Below, piece after piece: positions 25,413-33,458 of a stretch of 64,000 nt of DNA (position 1 is its first letter; every line of letters starts with the position of its first letter). The notes beneath the pieces are model-generated. The model was not told where the DNA came from. It ran no database searches and saw only the letters and a list, made by a program, of their open reading frames with translations. Position numbers and translations under genes: made by a program. Source of the DNA: Streptomyces sp. CB02959 (GTDB lineage Bacteria; Actinomycetota; Actinomycetes; Streptomycetales; Streptomycetaceae); contig NZ_NNBP01000019.1 in NCBI RefSeq assembly GCF_002803155.1, positions 148,039 through 212,038 of the forward strand. Reading direction: 5' to 3'.

Positions 25413-26612
25413 ATGCCCACCCCCTCCGCCGCGGCCGCCGCCCCCTCCGCCGCGCCGCGCCCCGCCTCCGGCATCCGCTTCGACCGCGTCACCGTCGCCC
25501 ACGGCCGGCGCGGCGAGCACACCGTCCTGGACTCCCTCGACCTCACCGTCGAGCCGGGCGAGGTGATGGCCCTGCTCGGACCGTCCGGTTCCGGCAAGAC
25601 CACCGCACTGCGGGCGGTCGCCGGTTTCGTCCGGCCGGTCTCCGGGCGGGTCCTGATCGGCGGCCGGGACGTGACCGCCCTGCCGCCCTACAAGCGCGGC
25701 ATCGGCATGGTCGTCCAGCAGTACGCGCTCTTCCCGCACATGAAGGTCGCCGAGAACGTCGCCTTCGGCCTCAAGGCGCATAAGGCCCCGCGCGCCGAGA
25801 TCCCCGGCCGGGTCGCCGAAGCCCTGGAGCTGGTCGGCATGGCCGCCTACGCCGACCGGCACCCCCGCGAGCTGTCCGGCGGCCAGCAGCAGCGGGTCGC
25901 CATCGCCCGGGCGCTCGCCATCCGCCCCGGTGTGCTGCTGCTGGACGAGCCACTGTCCGCGCTCGACGCCCAGCTGCGCTCCGGCATGCTCACCGAACTC
26001 GCCCGCCTGCACCGGGAGTTGCCGGACGTCTCGATCCTCTACGTCACCCACGACCAGGTCGAGGCGCTGACCCTGGCCGACCGGATCGCCGTACTGGAGT
26101 CGGCCCGGCTGCGCGAGTGCGGCACCCCGCAGGCGCTCTACCGCAGCCCGCGCACCGAGTTCACCGCGTCGTTCGTCGGCACCGCGAACCTCCTGCCGGT
26201 GACCGTGCGCCACGACGGCGGCGTGGAGTTCGCCGGCCGACCGCTGGCCGTCCCCACCGGGGACGCCACCCCGGGCGCCACCGCCACGCTGTGCGTCCGC
26301 CCGCACCTCCTCGGCCTCGGCGCCGCCCCCGACCCGCACGGCAACACCCTGCGCGGCACCGTCACCGAGGTCCAGTGGCGCGGCGCCACCCACCGGCTGT
26401 ACCTCACGGTCGACGGCCACCGCGTCCTGGCCGACCTGCGGGAACTGCGCGAGACCCCGCCGCTCGGCACGGAACTCACCCTGCACTTCGCCCCGGAGGA
26501 CGCGGTCCTCATCCCGGCGGGCATCCAGCCGGGCACCGGGACGGGAATCCCCGCGGGCGCCCCGGCGGGCACCCTGGCGGCGGCCGCGGACGGCGGGCCG
26601 CGCCATGCCTGA
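25413..26612 (+). CDS. phnT: 2-aminoethylphosphonate-type ABC importer, ATP-binding protein
   Basis: A 399-residue ATPase of the spermidine/iron/phosphonate importer class. Walker A is GPSGSGKTTALRA, the signature LSGGQQQRVAIARAL, Walker B VLLLDEPLSALD and the switch YVTHDQ. The segment PHMKVAENVAFGLK is typical of this class, and the C-terminal 130 residues form a TOBE_2 regulatory domain. The start is two bases after the hydrolase stop, and the gene overlaps the permease behind it by 8 bp, so the whole cluster is one operon. The symbol phnT is given by synteny with PhnSTUV-like systems; substrate not proven. Confidence 0.88.
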   Translation: MPTPSAAAAAPSAAPRPASGIRFDRVTVAHGRRGEHTVLDSLDLTVEPGEVMALLGPSGSGKTTALRAVAGFVRPVSGRVLIGGRDVTALPPYKRGIGMVVQQYALFPHMKVAENVAFGLKAHKAPRAEIPGRVAEALELVGMAAYADRHPRELSGGQQQRVAIARALAIRPGVLLLDEPLSALDAQLRSGMLTELARLHRELPDVSILYVTHDQVEALTLADRIAVLESARLRECGTPQALYRSPRTEFTASFVGTANLLPVTVRHDGGVEFAGRPLAVPTGDATPGATATLCVRPHLLGLGAAPDPHGNTLRGTVTEVQWRGATHRLYLTVDGHRVLADLRELRETPPLGTELTLHFAPEDAVLIPAGIQPGTGTGIPAGAPAGTLAAAADGGPRHA

Positions 26613-27630
26613 CCGCACCACACCGGAAGCCGGGCGCCGCCCCCGCCGGACCGCCGCCCTGTGGGCCCTGCCGCCGGTCGCCGCCCTCGCGGTGGTGTTC
26701 CTCTACCCGCTCGCCCTGGTGGTCCGCCAGTCCGTCACCCCCGAGAACGGCGGCGGGCCGTCCACCGCCCCGTACGCCGCCGTCCTCGCCGCCACCTCCT
26801 TCCGGGACGCGCTCGCCAACACCGTGCTGATCGCGGCGGGCGCCACCCTCGGCGCGCTCCTCCTGGGCCTGCTGCTCTCCCTCGTCATCGCCTTCGTCCC
26901 GTTCCCCGGCGGCAGGGCGCTGGCCCGCTTCATCGACATCTTCCTGGCCTTCCCGTCCTTCCTGATCACCCTCGCCCTGCTGTTCCTCTACGGCACCGTC
27001 GGCATCGCCAACGGCCTGTGGACGGACGTCACGGGCGCCACCCAGGGGCCACTGGACTTCCTGCACACCCCCTGGGGCGTCCTGCTGGCCGAGGTCACCT
27101 ACTTCACCCCGTTCGTGATGCGCCCGCTGCTCGCGGCGTTCTCGCAGGTGGAGACCGCGCAGGTGGAGGCCGCCGGGTCGCTGGGCGCCCGGCCGTGGCG
27201 GATCGTGCGGACGGTGATCCTGCCCGAGGCGCTGCCCTCGCTCGCCGCCGGCGGCGCGCTGGTCCTGGTGATGTGCCTGAACGAGTTCGGCATCGTGCTG
27301 TTCACCGGCGCCAAGAACGTCGTCACCCTGCCGATGCTCGTCTACACCAAGGCGATCCTCGACGGCGACTACACCGGCGCCTGCGTCGTCGCGGTCGTCA
27401 ACATCGTGCTGTCGGTCGCCCTGTACGCCCTCTACCGGGCGGTGATGGCCCGCACGGGCGGCACCCCCGGGCGCCGCAAGCGCAGCCGAGCGCCCGCCGA
27501 CGCAGCCGACACCGAGCCGGCCGCCCCCGCCGTCGTCGGCCGGGCCGAGGTCTCCTCCACGACCCCCGCTGCCTCCTCCACCCCCGTCCCCGCCCTCGCC
27601 GCAGGAGGTGCCGACCGTGCTCGTGCATAG
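26605..27630 (+). CDS. phnU: 2-aminoethylphosphonate-type ABC importer permease 1
   Basis: A 341-residue inner-membrane permease with six helices after a cytoplasmic start. The coupling EAA loop is VEAAGSLGARPWRIVRTVILPEALPSL. After the last helix there is an unusually long hydrophilic tail of about 60 residues, rich in Ala, Pro, Ser and Thr, which overlaps the start of the second permease. ATG 26605 lies within the end of the ATPase gene. It forms a heterodimeric channel with the next permease. The name phnU rests on position and general similarity. Confidence 0.85.
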   Translation: MPDRTTPEAGRRPRRTAALWALPPVAALAVVFLYPLALVVRQSVTPENGGGPSTAPYAAVLAATSFRDALANTVLIAAGATLGALLLGLLLSLVIAFVPFPGGRALARFIDIFLAFPSFLITLALLFLYGTVGIANGLWTDVTGATQGPLDFLHTPWGVLLAEVTYFTPFVMRPLLAAFSQVETAQVEAAGSLGARPWRIVRTVILPEALPSLAAGGALVLVMCLNEFGIVLFTGAKNVVTLPMLVYTKAILDGDYTGACVVAVVNIVLSVALYALYRAVMARTGGTPGRRKRSRAPADAADTEPAAPAVVGRAEVSSTTPAASSTPVPALAAGGADRARA

Positions 27631-28414
27631 CGCAGCCGCCCGCCGCGTCGTCTGGGCGGTGTTCTTCCTCCTCTTCGTCCCGGTCTTCGCGCTCCCGCTG
27701 CTGGTGATCGCCGCCGCCTCGTTCGCCGGCGGCTGGAGCGGCGCCCTGCCCTCCGGCCTGACCCTGGCGCACTATCAGGACATCGCCAAGGGGGACGCGC
27801 TCACCGCCCTGACCACCAGCGTGCTCACCGCCCTCGCGGCCAGCGCCGCCGCCCTGACCGCCGGCACCTGGGCCGCCCTGGCCGCCGAAAAGCTCGGCCG
27901 GCGGGCCCGCCGGGTCCTCGACGGGCTCTTCCTCCTGCCGGTCGCCGTCCCCTCCGTCGTCGTCGGCCTCGCCCTCCTCGTCGCCTTCTCCCAGCCGCCG
28001 TTCCTCCTCAACGGCACCCCGCAGATCGTGATCATCGCCCACACCGTGCTGGTCACCGCCTTCGCCTACCAGTCGGTGACCGCCGCGCTGGCCCGCCTCG
28101 ACCCGGCCTACGAGCAGAGCGCCGCCGGCCTCGGCGCCCGCCCCGGCTACGTCCTGTGGCGGGTCAAGCTCCCCCTGCTCCTGCCGTCCCTGACCGCGGC
28201 CGCGGGCCTGTGCTTCGCGCTCTCCATGGGCGAGTTGAGCGCCACGATGATGCTCTACCCCCCGGACTGGATGCCGCTGCCCGTCCAGATCTTCGCCGCG
28301 ACCGACCGCGGCGCCCTCTTCACCGGCGCCGCGCTCGCGGTGGCCCTCATGGCCACCACCCTCCTCGTCCTCCTCGGCGTCTCCCGCATCCGCACCCGGG
28401 CCGCCTACCGCTGA
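27617..28414 (+). CDS. phnV: 2-aminoethylphosphonate-type ABC importer permease 2
   Basis: A 265-residue permease with six helices. GTG 27617 is preferred over GTG 27608 because AGGAGG (27603-27608) is eight bases before it. The EAA loop reads EQSAAGLGARPGYVLWRVKLPLLLPSL and is followed by FALSMGELSATMMLYPP, typical of phosphonate and iron permeases. It overlaps the first permease by 14 bp, indicating translational coupling. It should complete the membrane channel of the importer. Confidence 0.85.
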   Translation: MLVHSAAARRVVWAVFFLLFVPVFALPLLVIAAASFAGGWSGALPSGLTLAHYQDIAKGDALTALTTSVLTALAASAAALTAGTWAALAAEKLGRRARRVLDGLFLLPVAVPSVVVGLALLVAFSQPPFLLNGTPQIVIIAHTVLVTAFAYQSVTAALARLDPAYEQSAAGLGARPGYVLWRVKLPLLLPSLTAAAGLCFALSMGELSATMMLYPPDWMPLPVQIFAATDRGALFTGAALAVALMATTLLVLLGVSRIRTRAAYR

Positions 28415-28474
28415 CCCCCGCGCCACCCCCCGACTCCCCGTCGCCCGCGACCCGTTCCCCCAGGAGCACCCGCC

Positions 28475-29539
28475 ATGCCCAGCCGCCTGTACCGCCCCGT
28501 CACCGCCGGCGCCGCCGTCCTCGTCCTGGCCGCCTCCGTCACCGCCTGCGGTTCCTCGGCCGCCGACCCGAACGCGAAGGAGATCACCGTCTACAGCGCC
28601 GACGGCCTCAAGAGCGAACAGGGCGACGGCTTCTACGACAAGGTCTTCAAGGACTTCGAGAAGCAGACCGGCATCAAGGTCAACTACGTCGAGTCCGGCT
28701 CCGGCGCCGCCGTCCAGCGCCTGGCCAGGGAACGCGCCAACACCAAGGCGGACGTCCTGGTCACCCTGCCGCCGTTCATCCAGCAGGCCGACGGCAAGGG
28801 CCTGTTGGACATCTACCGCCCGCACGGCTCCGAACAGGTCGCCGCCGCCGACAAGGACCCCAACGGCAAGTGGGTCTCCGTCGTCAACAACTACTTCTGC
28901 TTCATCTACAACAAGAAGGAGCTCAAGGAGCCCCCGGCCACCTGGCAGGACCTCACCGACCACCGCTTCGCGGGCAAGCTCCAGTACTCCACCCCCGGCG
29001 TCGCCGGCGACGGCACCGCCGTCCTCATCAAGGCCCTGCACGACTTCGGCGGCCAGGGCCCCGCCATGGACTTCCTCAAGAAGCTCCAGGCCAACAACGT
29101 CGGCCCGTCCTCCTCCACCGGCCAGCTCGCCCCCAAGACCGACAAGGGCGAACTGCTGGTCGCCAACGGCGACGTCCAGATGAACTACGCCAACATGAAG
29201 TCCATGCCCAACCAGGGCATCTTCTTCCCCGCCGCCAAGCCCGGCGCCCGCCCCGCCACCTTCGCCCTCCCCTACGCCGCCGGCCTGGTCAAGGACGCCC
29301 CGCACGCCGCCAACGCCCGGAAGTTCCTCGACTACCTGCTCAGCAAGCCGGTCCAGGAACAGGTCTCCGCCGTCGGCGGCGGCTTCACCTCCCGCAAGGA
29401 CATCAAGGCCACCGACCCCAACGCCACGGCCCTCGCCACGATCATGAAGGGGGTCGACGTCTTCCAGCCCGACTGGAACGACATCGACAAGAACCTCGAC
29501 ACCTACATCGGCGCCTGGAAGTCGGCGACCGGAAGCTGA
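28475..29539 (+). CDS. phnS: 2-aminoethylphosphonate-type ABC importer, substrate-binding lipoprotein
   Basis: A 354-residue extracytoplasmic solute-binding protein. The signal peptide ends in a lipobox, SVTAC, so Cys 25 or so is lipidated. The mature domain begins ITVYSADGL and belongs to the iron/thiamine/AEP-binding (PhnS, type II periplasmic-binding) class, with VYSADG at the first hinge strand and DVLVTLPPFIQQ after it. ATG 28475 has CAGGAG upstream. It is the last gene of the operon, 60 bases after the second permease. GC-rich inverted repeats follow. Confidence 0.88.
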   Translation: MPSRLYRPVTAGAAVLVLAASVTACGSSAADPNAKEITVYSADGLKSEQGDGFYDKVFKDFEKQTGIKVNYVESGSGAAVQRLARERANTKADVLVTLPPFIQQADGKGLLDIYRPHGSEQVAAADKDPNGKWVSVVNNYFCFIYNKKELKEPPATWQDLTDHRFAGKLQYSTPGVAGDGTAVLIKALHDFGGQGPAMDFLKKLQANNVGPSSSTGQLAPKTDKGELLVANGDVQMNYANMKSMPNQGIFFPAAKPGARPATFALPYAAGLVKDAPHAANARKFLDYLLSKPVQEQVSAVGGGFTSRKDIKATDPNATALATIMKGVDVFQPDWNDIDKNLDTYIGAWKSATGS

Positions 29540-29733
29540 CCACCACCGACCGGGGCCGGCGTGCCGCCGCCGACTCGGGCCGGGGCCGCCGGCCGCCCGT
29601 TCGGGCCCGGCCGGGGCCCTGGCCGTCCGGCCGGCCCCCGGCCCTGAGCCGCGGAGACGTCGCTATGACGGCCCCCGAAGGGCTGGCCCCGGCCGCCTGA
29701 GCGGTCCGCCGGAGCGGCCGGGGCACCCCGCGA

Positions 29734-30513
29734 TCAGACCAGCTCGACCAGGTCCGCGATGGAGTCCCTGACGTGGGTCGGGCGGTAGGGGAACTTGTCG
29801 ATGTCCGCCGGAGCGGTCAGCCCGGTGAGGACCAGGAACGTCTCCATGCCCGCCTCCAGGCCGGCCAGCACATCGGTGTCCATCCGGTCGCCGATCATGG
29901 CGCTGGACTCGGAGTGGGCGCCGATGGCGTTGAGGCCGGTACGCATCATCAGCGGATTCGGCTTGCCCACGAAGTAGGGAGCCTTCCCCGTCGCCTTGGT
30001 GATGAGAGCGGCAACGGCTCCCGTCGCGGGAAGCGCACCTTCGGCGGAGGGCCCCGTCTCATCCGGGTTCGTCGCGATGAACCGGGCCCCGTCGTTGATC
30101 AGTCGGACGGCCTTTGTCATGGCCTCGAACGAGTAGGTCCGAGTCTCACCCAAGATCACGAAATCGGGGTCGGTGTCCGTCAGGACATAGCCCACCTCGT
30201 GCAGCGCGGTGGTGAGGCCGGCCTCACCGATGACGTACGCGGAGCCGTTGGGGTGCTGGTCGTCCAGGAACTTCGCGGTCGCCAGCGCGGAGGTCCAGAT
30301 GTTCTCGGCAGGTACTTCCAGGCCGATGCGGGCGAGCCGGGCGTGCAGATCGCGGGCGGTGTAGATCGAGTTGTTGGTGAGTACCAGGAACGGCTTGCCG
30401 GAGTCGCGCAGCTTCTTGATGAACGCGTCCGCCCCCGGCACCGGGATGCCTTCGTGCATCAGCACGCCGTCCATGTCGGTGAGCCACGACTCGATGGGCT
30501 TGCGCTCTGCCAT
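29734..30513 (-). CDS. HAD-IIA family sugar/nucleotide phosphatase (NagD-like)
   Basis: A 259-residue cytosolic HAD phosphatase of subclass IIA. Motif I is LTDMDGVLMHEG (nucleophile Asp 13 and acid/base Asp 15), motif II VLTNNS, the lysine motif GKPNPLMMRTGL and the acidic motif IGDRMDTDV. The NagD-type cap lies between motifs II and III. ATG 30513 has AGGAGA upstream. Codon use is less GC-biased than in its neighbours. Likely substrates are sugar or nucleoside monophosphates; NagD proteins also take part in phosphate scavenging, so the nearby phosphonate cluster may be relevant. A 50-codon remnant of a second copy lies 700 bases away in reverse orientation. Confidence 0.92.
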   Translation of the reverse strand: MAERKPIESWLTDMDGVLMHEGIPVPGADAFIKKLRDSGKPFLVLTNNSIYTARDLHARLARIGLEVPAENIWTSALATAKFLDDQHPNGSAYVIGEAGLTTALHEVGYVLTDTDPDFVILGETRTYSFEAMTKAVRLINDGARFIATNPDETGPSAEGALPATGAVAALITKATGKAPYFVGKPNPLMMRTGLNAIGAHSESSAMIGDRMDTDVLAGLEAGMETFLVLTGLTAPADIDKFPYRPTHVRDSIADLVELV

Positions 30514-30538
30514 GCCGGTCTCCTGTACACACGAGCTT

Positions 30539-30578
30539 GCTGGGGGTGCCGGCACGCAGTCGTTCCGGCACCCCCAGC
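30539..30578 (-). terminator. Perfect 14-bp-arm hairpin
   Basis: GCTGGGGGTGCCGG (30539-30552) and CCGGCACCCCCAGC (30565-30578) form a perfect stem around a 12-base loop, 26 bases upstream of the NagD-like start. It may end a leftward transcript from the putative gene at 30879-31136, or attenuate the phosphatase. Confidence 0.6.
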
Positions 30579-30878
30579 GTAGCCAGGGCCAGGACTTGTC
30601 AGTTCATGCACAGGCTGATGCCTTCGACTCCGGTCGGAGGCGGCCTGTCCGCCGGGTGCCGGAACGGCATGCCGCGCCGGCTTCGGCATCGGGGTTGCGC
30701 GTCTCGTACGTCCCGTACGCCTCGACCGCCGGAGCGCTCCTCCGTCCACCTCCACGTAGGACAGTCATCCTGACGTCGTGGCATGGGCATCGACCTGGAC
30801 GGAGGCCGAGCGGTGATCCGCCGGACACGCTGAACGTCCCACGGGGGCGGGCGCAGCCACGGTCCGGCTCGCGTGCGA

Positions 30879-31136
30879 CTAGTGGATGACGATCGAGAAC
30901 CAGTCATCGGCAGCCTGGTTGTTTGCGCCAGTTTGCACGGAGATGCGCAAAGCCTCCGCGTTTCCACCAAGTTCAACGGCTGCCGCGCGAAGCCGCGTTG
31001 GAAGACCAGCGAAGGCCGCCGAGTCCGTGACTGCGTACCCGTACCCCTCTCCCGCCGGCTGTCCGGCCGATGTCCGAGATACGGGCGCACCCACCCGACC
31101 GCGAGCAGGTCTCCCCCTCGTCGCCTTCGCTTCCAT
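30879..31136 (-). CDS. Hypothetical small protein
   Basis: An 85-residue frame that I do not recognise. It is listed because ATG 31136 is preceded by GAGGTGATC, a good ribosome site, because a strong hairpin follows downstream on the same strand, and because the last 45 residues look protein-like (AFAGLPTRLRAAAVELGG and a hydrophobic end ADDWFSIVIH). The first 40 residues are low-complexity and basic. DNA here is lower in GC than the surroundings, as in the NagD-like gene, which suggests a transferred or decaying patch. It could be a truncated remnant. Confidence 0.35.
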   Translation of the reverse strand: MEAKATRGRPARGRVGAPVSRTSAGQPAGEGYGYAVTDSAAFAGLPTRLRAAAVELGGNAEALRISVQTGANNQAADDWFSIVIH

Positions 31137-31170
31137 GATCACCTCACGCCCATACGTTGTGCGTGTACGG

Positions 31171-31326
31171 GGTGAGACCCACACCTACGGCTTCGAGGCC
31201 CTCACCAAGTCCATCCGGCTGATCGGCAACGGCGCCCGCTTCATCACCACCAACCCCGACGGGACCGGCCCCTCGCCCGACGCGCCCTCCCCGTTCACCG
31301 GTTCCGCCGCCGCCCTGATCACCAAG
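31171..31326 (+). pseudogene. Remnant of a second NagD-like HAD phosphatase
   Basis: The plus strand encodes GETHTYGFEALTKSIRLIG, GARFITTNPDGTGPSPDA and GSAAALITKAPG, which align along about 52 residues to the middle of the intact phosphatase (GETRTYSFEAMTKAVRL, GARFIATNPDETGPS, GAVAALITKATG). Neither the catalytic N-terminus nor the C-terminal motifs are present, so this is an internal fragment. Amino-acid identity is roughly 65%, so it is not a recent local duplication. It is read in frame with the start region of the next gene but has no ribosome site of its own. Confidence 0.75.
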
Positions 31327-31479
31327 GCCCCCGGCCCGGGGCCAGTCCCACCCCCGCGGCAACCCTGCCCCGGGAGCCGCCGGCGGAGGCTCCCGGCCAC
31401 CCGAACGGCGCAGCCCCGCCCCGCCCCGGATGCGCGCGGCAGTACACCGGCGGACCTTCGGAGTATCCGGAGGTACACC

Positions 31480-31905
31480 ATGCGCTCACCGCAGCTCGCC
31501 CTCTGTGCCGCGGTCGCGACGTGCGCGGTGACGGCGGCACCCGCGTACGCCACCGACGGCGGACGCGGCACCGGCACCGCCCAGACCACCGTCGCGGCCC
31601 CGGCCGCGCCCGGCCCGCACCGCACCCCGCCCACCGGCCCGCACTCCGCCGGCCCCGACACCACCCGGGCCACCGATCCGGCCGGCCCGGCCGGTCCGGC
31701 GCGTGCCCGTGCCGCGCCCGTCCTGACCGCCCGGGTCCACCTCGCGCCCCGCCGGGTCACCGCCCACCGGGAGCTGAGCAGCACCTCCGCGGTCGCCCTC
31801 GTCCTGGCGGGTGGCGCGATCCTGGTCATCGCCGGCCAGCTGCTCCGCCTCAGACTCCGGCTCCGCCGCGAACGCCAGGGGAGCGGCAGTGCCGACGAAC
31901 GTTGA
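31480..31905 (+). CDS. Exported single-pass membrane protein
   Basis: A 141-residue protein with a Sec signal peptide (LALCAAVATCAVTAAPAYA, cut about residue 24), a low-complexity middle rich in Ala, Pro, Thr and Gly, one C-terminal transmembrane helix (about 103-123) and a strongly basic cytoplasmic tail (RLRLRLRRER). This is the layout of a sortase substrate, but no LPXTG or LAXTG motif precedes the helix. ATG 31480 follows CCGGAGG. It overlaps the next membrane protein gene by 17 bp. No family is recognised. Confidence 0.7.
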   Translation: MRSPQLALCAAVATCAVTAAPAYATDGGRGTGTAQTTVAAPAAPGPHRTPPTGPHSAGPDTTRATDPAGPAGPARARAAPVLTARVHLAPRRVTAHRELSSTSAVALVLAGGAILVIAGQLLRLRLRLRRERQGSGSADER

Positions 31906-32326
31906 GGAAGCGGCCACCCCGTGGGACGCCGAGCACGCACCCGGCCGGCACGGCTGGACGGATACCGGGAACGCGGCACTCCCCATGGCCGCCGTGCGGG
32001 CAGCCGCCCCGACGGGCACCGGCACCGGCGCCGCGGCGGTCCCGCCGGGCGCCGTGCCGGCGGGGTCACCAGGTGCCCGCCCCGCATCCGCCGCCCCCCG
32101 CCTCCTGGCGGGCCTGGCCTGGGGCGTCCTGCTGCTGGCCTGCTGGTTCTGCGGCGGTGGCCCGGATCTCCCGGACGGCGGCCCGGTGCGGCTCCCCGCG
32201 ACCGGCGACGCCGCCGCCGTCGGCCGCCCGCCGGCCCGTACGCCCGCCCGGCCGCACCCGGCCTCCGCGCCCGCGACGCGCATCGGAGCCCCGGTGGGTC
32301 TCGGCGCCGTGACAGAACACGACTGA
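31889..32326 (+). CDS. Single-pass membrane protein, possible truncated sortase-like N-terminus
   Basis: A 145-residue protein with one transmembrane helix (LLAGLAWGVLLLACWFCGG, about residues 76-94) after a low-complexity cytoplasmic part, and a short proline-rich outer part ending PATRIGAPVGLGAVTEHD. GTG 31889 has GGGGAG upstream and lies inside the end of the previous gene. The layout of anchor, proline-rich linker and a final PATRIGAPVG resembles the beginning of class F sortases, whose catalytic barrel would follow; here the frame stops at once and runs into a terminator. That resemblance is weak, and it may simply be a small membrane protein. Confidence 0.55.
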   Translation: MPTNVEEAATPWDAEHAPGRHGWTDTGNAALPMAAVRAAAPTGTGTGAAAVPPGAVPAGSPGARPASAAPRLLAGLAWGVLLLACWFCGGGPDLPDGGPVRLPATGDAAAVGRPPARTPARPHPASAPATRIGAPVGLGAVTEHD

Positions 32327-32353
32327 GGCCCCCCGCGATGCGAGGGGCCTCAG
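32323..32353. terminator. Bidirectional terminator between membrane protein gene and tRNA-Lys
   Basis: CTGAGGCCCC (32323-32332) pairs with GGGGCCTCAG (32344-32353), with an inner CGC/GCG. It covers the upstream gene's stop codon and sits eight bases beyond the tRNA 3' end. Confidence 0.8.
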
Positions 32354-32360
32354 TCCTACG

Positions 32361-32434
32361 TGCGCCGCCAGGGACTCGAACCCCGGACCCGCTGATTAAG
32401 AGTCAGCTGCTCTAACCAACTGAGCTAGCGGCGC
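32361..32434 (-). tRNA. tRNA-Lys (CTT), copy 1
   Basis: A 74-base cloverleaf on the minus strand. The acceptor stem is GCGCCGC/GCGGCGC with discriminator A, the D arm GCTC..GAGC, the anticodon loop CTCTTAA (anticodon CTT, Lys), and the T arm contains GGTTCGAGTCC. CCA is not encoded. A TAGAGT -10-like element lies about 25 bases upstream. It is identical to copies at 38379 and 53229. Confidence 0.97.
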
Positions 32435-33038
32435 GCGCTGACGAAGAAAACTCTACACGAACTCCGGGGGTGGTCCGTACCCAGGAATGCGCCCCCCACG
32501 CTTCCGCTCTGTGTGATCCCCGCCACTCCGGCCCCGCCTGGTCGCCGGCCCGCCATCGACCACACCAGCCCCACCCGCCCCCTATCTCGCCGGAACCCCT
32601 CCCGTCTCGGGGCGAACGTCCCGGGACGTCGGGACCTCTGCCCGAAGGGGCGCCCGAATTGGTCTGCGAAGATCGACTTCGGTGCCGTAGTGCATCAGTT
32701 GCCCCGTCAACATGCGGTATCTCCTGCCAGTTGAGAGGCTGAGGCCAGCGCCGGGGCACGGCAGGGCCGATGCCGGGCGCGAGGTCCGGACGAGCAGCCG
32801 GCCTGGAGGAGAGCGGGCATGACGGTCCCGGAAGGCACCGCCCACGGCGCCCTGCGCGTCACCCCGCCGCCAGGCCGGACGCCGACCGTCACCCCCGCCC
32901 GCGCGTCCCCCGCGGACCATGGCGTCCATCACTAGTCCGCCATCACCTGCAACCCCATCCCGCAAGCCGACGTCTGCTAGGACGCGAGCCCCGAACCGGG
33001 GCCCCGGGACTCGCCCCTCTTTGGAAAGGTTGATCGTC
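32435..33038. other. Intergenic region upstream of the SsgA-like gene
   Basis: About 600 bases containing the tRNA promoter at its left end and one short candidate frame (32819-32935). No other coding frame has a ribosome site or protein-like composition, and no repeat stands out. Confidence 0.4.
32819..32935 (+). CDS. Candidate 38-residue ORF
   Basis: A very short frame starting at ATG 32819 behind an excellent ribosome site (GGAGGAG, eight bases upstream), ending at a TAG about 100 bases before the SsgA-like gene. The product would be proline- and threonine-rich (VTPPPGRTPTVTPARAS) and His-rich at the end. It could be a small peptide or a translated leader for the next gene. Only the ribosome site supports it. 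Confidence 0.25.
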   Translation: MTVPEGTAHGALRVTPPPGRTPTVTPARASPADHGVHH

Positions 33039-33458
33039 GTGGTGTCGACAGCCAAGCGCACCCTTGAGATGCAGCTCCTCCTAGGGCCGGACGAATCGGT
33101 TCCGGTGGCCGGCCGGTTCGGCTACCGCAGTGACCGCCCCTACGAGGTCGAGGTCGCGTTCCTCAGTCGCGGCGAGACCGTCGCCACCTGGCTGTTCGCC
33201 CGCGAACTGCTGCTCGGCGGGCTGTCCGGCGAGGTCGGACAGGGCGACGTGCGGGTGTGGCCCGCCAGCCGTACGGGCGCGTCCCGCCGCGTGCACATCG
33301 AACTCGCCACCGACGACAACGTCTGCGAGCTGACGGTGCGCGCGACGGAACTCACCGCCTGGCTGGAGCAGACCGCGGCCATCGTCCCGCCCGGCCACGA
33401 GGACCGCTATCTCGATATGGACGCCCACCTGGCCCGCCTGCTAGCGGGGAAGTGCTGA
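33039..33458 (+). CDS. SsgA-like protein (SALP), sporulation/cell division regulator family
   Basis: A 139-residue member of the SsgA-like family, found only in morphologically complex actinomycetes, where members guide septum formation and spore-wall assembly. Family landmarks are RFGYRSDRPYEVEVAF, TVATWLFARELLLGGL, GDVRVWP and VPPGHEDRYLDMD. The sequence does not match SsgA or SsgB closely enough to name a paralogue. GTG 33039 is taken with GGAAAGG upstream; GTG 33042 is equally possible. Its stop overlaps the ATG of the next gene (TGATG), so the two are coupled. Confidence 0.9.
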   Translation: MVSTAKRTLEMQLLLGPDESVPVAGRFGYRSDRPYEVEVAFLSRGETVATWLFARELLLGGLSGEVGQGDVRVWPASRTGASRRVHIELATDDNVCELTVRATELTAWLEQTAAIVPPGHEDRYLDMDAHLARLLAGKC

